Position numbers and translations under genes: made by a program. DNA of 64,000 nucleotides from Maritimibacter sp. DP1N21-5. GTDB taxonomy: Bacteria > Pseudomonadota > Alphaproteobacteria > Rhodobacterales > Rhodobacteraceae. The DNA lies in contig NZ_JAHUZF010000006.1 in the NCBI RefSeq assembly GCF_019218295.1, positions 496,001-560,000 on the forward strand. The letters are read 5' to 3'. Shown in pieces: positions 61,897-64,000 of this stretch. The notes under the pieces are model-generated. The model saw only the letters and a program-made list of their open reading frames with translations, was not told where the DNA came from and made no database searches. The first letter of the stretch is position 1. Each line of letters opens with the position of its first letter.

Positions 61897-63263
61897 GTCC
61901 TGACCATTTTGCCGGGGTTCAAGATGCCCCGGGGATCGAGCGCGGCCTTGATGTCGCCCATCACGGCCCAGGCCTCGCCATGTTCGGCCTCCATATATGC
62001 AAGCTTGCCTATACCGATGCCGTGTTCCCCGGTGACAGTCCCGCCGAGCCGCAGCGCCCGTTCGCTCATTCGCGAACCCAGCTTGCGCGCCACCTCGAGC
62101 TCGGCGGGCTGTTCCGGGTCAACCAGCAAGATGGCGTGAAAGTTCCCGTCGCCCACGTGACCGAGGATCGGCCCTAGCATACCGCTTTCGGCGATATCCG
62201 CCTGCGTCTCCGTGACCGCCTCGGCGAGCCGTGAAATCGGCACGCAAACGTCGGTGACCAACGCCCGACAGCCCTTGCGCAGCCCGAGACAGGCCCAATA
62301 GGCATGGTGGCGCATGGTCCAGAGCGCTGTGCGGTCCTCGGGCCTGATCGCCACCTCTACGCCATGTGCCCCGAAGTCCGCGACGATCTCGGTAAAGCGC
62401 GCGGCGTCGTCGGCGACGCCGTTTTCCGTGCCGTGGAACTCGACGAAAAGATGCGGCGTCTCGGGCACGTCGGTGCCGGAATAGGCATTGACCGCGCGCA
62501 CTGCGTCCGGGTCGAGAAACTCGATCCGCGCCATGGGCAGGCCCATCTGGATCACCGCGACCACCGCCTCGACCGCCGCGCTCATGTCGTCGAAGGCGCA
62601 GATCCCGGCGCTGATCGCCTCGGGCTGGCCCTGAAGCCGCACGGTCATCTCGGTTATGAGGCCAAGCGTGCCTTCGGATCCGAGGAAAAGCCCCGTGAGG
62701 TCATAGCCGGCCGAGGATTTCCGCGCCCGCGTCCCGGTGCGGATGATCCGACCGTCCGCAAGCACCACTTCCAGCGCCAGCACGTTGTCGCGCATGGTCC
62801 CGTAACGCACCGTCGTCGTGCCCGAGGCCCGCGTCGCCGCCATCCCGCCGAGCGAAGCATTGGCCCCCGGATCGACGGAAAAAAACATGCCCGTCGTCCT
62901 GAGTTCGAGGTTCAGCGCCTCCCGCGTGATGCCGGGCTGGATCACCGCGTCCATGTCGCCCTGATGCACTTCGAGCACGCGGTTCATCCGACCGAAGTCC
63001 ACCGTCAGCCCGCCGCGAATGGCCGAGGTATGCCCTTCGAGCGAGGTTCCCGCGCCGTAGCCGACGATCGGAATGCCATGCCCGTGACACAGGGCCGCGA
63101 GCTTGGACACCTCCTCGGTCGTCTCGGGATAGGCGACCGCCTCCGGCGGCGCCGCAGGGAAGTAGGTCTCCGATCCGCCATGGGCGTCCAGATCGGACTT
63201 GGAGCGGGTGATCCGATCCCCTAGAACCGATTGCAACTCGGGCCAAGCGGCTTGAATGCTCAT
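61893..63263 (-). CDS. FAD-linked oxidase, GlcD/D-lactate dehydrogenase type
   Basis: A 456-residue flavoprotein. The FAD-binding domain includes PIVGYGAGTSLEGHTSAIRGGLTVDFGRMN, then PGANASLGGMAATRASGTTTVRYGTMRDNVL and LFLGSEGTLGLITE. The cap domain ends with GPILGHVGDGNFHAILLVDP and VTGEHGIGIGKLAYM, which carry the catalytic histidines. Members oxidise D-lactate, glycolate or other 2-hydroxy acids and pass electrons to cytochrome c or quinone. No glcE or glcF follows, so a D-lactate dehydrogenase (cytochrome) is more likely. The start at 63263 gives MSIQAAWPELQSVLGDR. Confidence 0.87.
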   Translation of the reverse strand: MSIQAAWPELQSVLGDRITRSKSDLDAHGGSETYFPAAPPEAVAYPETTEEVSKLAALCHGHGIPIVGYGAGTSLEGHTSAIRGGLTVDFGRMNRVLEVHQGDMDAVIQPGITREALNLELRTTGMFFSVDPGANASLGGMAATRASGTTTVRYGTMRDNVLALEVVLADGRIIRTGTRARKSSAGYDLTGLFLGSEGTLGLITEMTVRLQGQPEAISAGICAFDDMSAAVEAVVAVIQMGLPMARIEFLDPDAVRAVNAYSGTDVPETPHLFVEFHGTENGVADDAARFTEIVADFGAHGVEVAIRPEDRTALWTMRHHAYWACLGLRKGCRALVTDVCVPISRLAEAVTETQADIAESGMLGPILGHVGDGNFHAILLVDPEQPAELEVARKLGSRMSERALRLGGTVTGEHGIGIGKLAYMEAEHGEAWAVMGDIKAALDPRGILNPGKMVRT

Positions 63264-63336
63264 CAATCGTCGTCCTCGTAGTGGTCGACGCAATCTAGAC
63301 AAGCGGTGGGGCATTAAAAAGCCCCGGGGTGGGGCT

Positions 63337-64000
63337 ATGCTGAATGATGCGAAAGCGCGCGCACGCCAGGGGATCCTGGCCGCCGTCGCCTATCGCAATC
63401 GCGTGCTCCATGTGATCCGCACGCAGGGACCGGGTCAGGCGCAGTTCTGGGTCATCGCCCTGATCATCGGGATCGCCGCCGGCACCGCAGCGCTCTTCTT
63501 CCGTAAGGGGATCGAGCGCTTGCAGGCCTTTCTCTACGGCACCGACGACGTTGCGCATCTGCACAGCTTTGCCGAAACGCTGCCTTGGTTCCTGATCCTC
63601 GTCCTGCCTGCGGTGGGCGGGCTGATCGTCGGAATCGTGCTCAACTGGACCACGAACGACGGGCGGGTGCGCTCGGTGGCGGACGTGATCGAGGGCGCGG
63701 CGCTGCGTGAAGGACGGGTGGAAAAGCGCGCCGGGGTCGGCTCGGCGATCGCGAGCTTCATCACGCTCGCCACCGGCGGATCCTCGGGGCGCGAGGGTCC
63801 GGTCGTGCACATGGCAGCCGTCATGGCCACATGGGTTTCCGCCCGGATCAACGCCTCGGCGATCCATTCGCGCGACCTTCTGGGTTGTGCGGTCGCTGCC
63901 GCCGTGTCCGCGAGCTTCAATGCCCCCATTGCGGGTGCGCTCTTCGCGCTGGAGGTGGTCCTGCGTCACTTCGCCGTCCATGCCTTCGCCCCCATCGCCA
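63337..64000 (+). CDS. ClC family chloride channel/antiporter, N-terminal part (cut by window edge)
   Basis: About 221 codons of an open frame that runs off the right edge. After a ~35-residue cytoplasmic start (MLNDAKARARQGILAAVAYRNRV) come helices FWVIALIIGIAAGTAALFF and LPWFLILVLPAVGGLIVGIVL, then LATGGSSGREGPVVHMAA, the ClC selectivity motif GSSGREGP with the gating glutamate, and SFNAPIAGALFALEVVLRHFA, the second ion-path motif. The glutamate allows either channel or proton-coupled exchange. It is divergent from the FAD oxidase gene with a 73-base gap. Confidence 0.87.
   Translation, partial: MLNDAKARARQGILAAVAYRNRVLHVIRTQGPGQAQFWVIALIIGIAAGTAALFFRKGIERLQAFLYGTDDVAHLHSFAETLPWFLILVLPAVGGLIVGIVLNWTTNDGRVRSVADVIEGAALREGRVEKRAGVGSAIASFITLATGGSSGREGPVVHMAAVMATWVSARINASAIHSRDLLGCAVAAAVSASFNAPIAGALFALEVVLRHFAVHAFAPIA

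Overview
The window is GC-rich DNA from an alphaproteobacterium of the Rhodobacteraceae (Rhodobacter/Roseobacter group). Supporting this are the gene content and order of the division and cell-wall (dcw) cluster, the lineage-restricted DUF2484 gene next to murB, an RpoE-ChrR singlet-oxygen module, SOS boxes of the GAAC-N7-GAAC type, and a DUF1127 gene followed by CCUCCUCCC hairpin RNAs as in R. sphaeroides. I saw no rRNA, tRNA, insertion sequence, prophage or CRISPR array.

Layout. Positions 1-15.8 kb hold housekeeping and accessory genes, mostly on the minus strand: the start of mtnP, a SulP anion transporter, DUF4260, a flavin reductase, a GNAT enzyme with an apparent CTG start, ptsP (enzyme I-Ntr with GAF domain), lysC, a rhamnosyltransferase-like gene, DUF1178, a NUDIX gene, metG, a serine hydrolase, an EamA transporter, two lipocalin-like genes and an aldo/keto reductase. 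Positions 15.8-22.6 kb contain three genes each preceded by a perfect LexA-type box: an orphan imuA, a 95-aa protein built from a tandem duplication, and uvrD. An AbrB-family protein, taurine-pyruvate aminotransferase and a YciA-type thioesterase lie among them. Positions 22.7-23.5 kb carry a minus-strand ccaF1-like DUF1127 gene followed by 14 CCUCCUCCC-loop hairpins, read here as seven CcsR ('cuckoo') sRNAs. Then come mrp and a VOC gene.

From 25.65 kb a 676-bp leader with TGGGA repeats (candidate MraZ operators) and an UpsM-like terminated RNA precedes the dcw cluster: mraZ-rsmH-ftsL-ftsI-murE-murF-mraY-murD-(EamA transporter)-ftsW-murG-murC. The cluster is interrupted at 40.3-52.2 kb by about 12 kb. 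This segment holds an SDR/DUF1365/FAD-oxidoreductase operon divergent from rpoE-chrR, a TRAP transporter with an unusually long membrane subunit, a P-loop kinase, a DUF1036 protein and a GNAT enzyme. The cluster resumes with DUF2484-murB-ddl-ftsQ-ftsA-ftsZ, then bamD and recN without an intervening lpxC. The window ends with a small membrane protein, a GlcD-type FAD oxidase and the start of a ClC chloride channel.

How it fits together. The dcw genes make the UDP-MurNAc-pentapeptide and lipid-linked precursors and the septal synthesis and division machinery, largely as one translationally coupled unit (repeated ATGA overlaps). Around them lie three stress circuits that can be read from DNA alone: SOS (LexA boxes), singlet oxygen (back-to-back RpoE promoters), and anti-Shine-Dalgarno sRNAs linked to a DUF1127 RNA-binding protein. 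All functional statements are from sequence reading; no database search was run.
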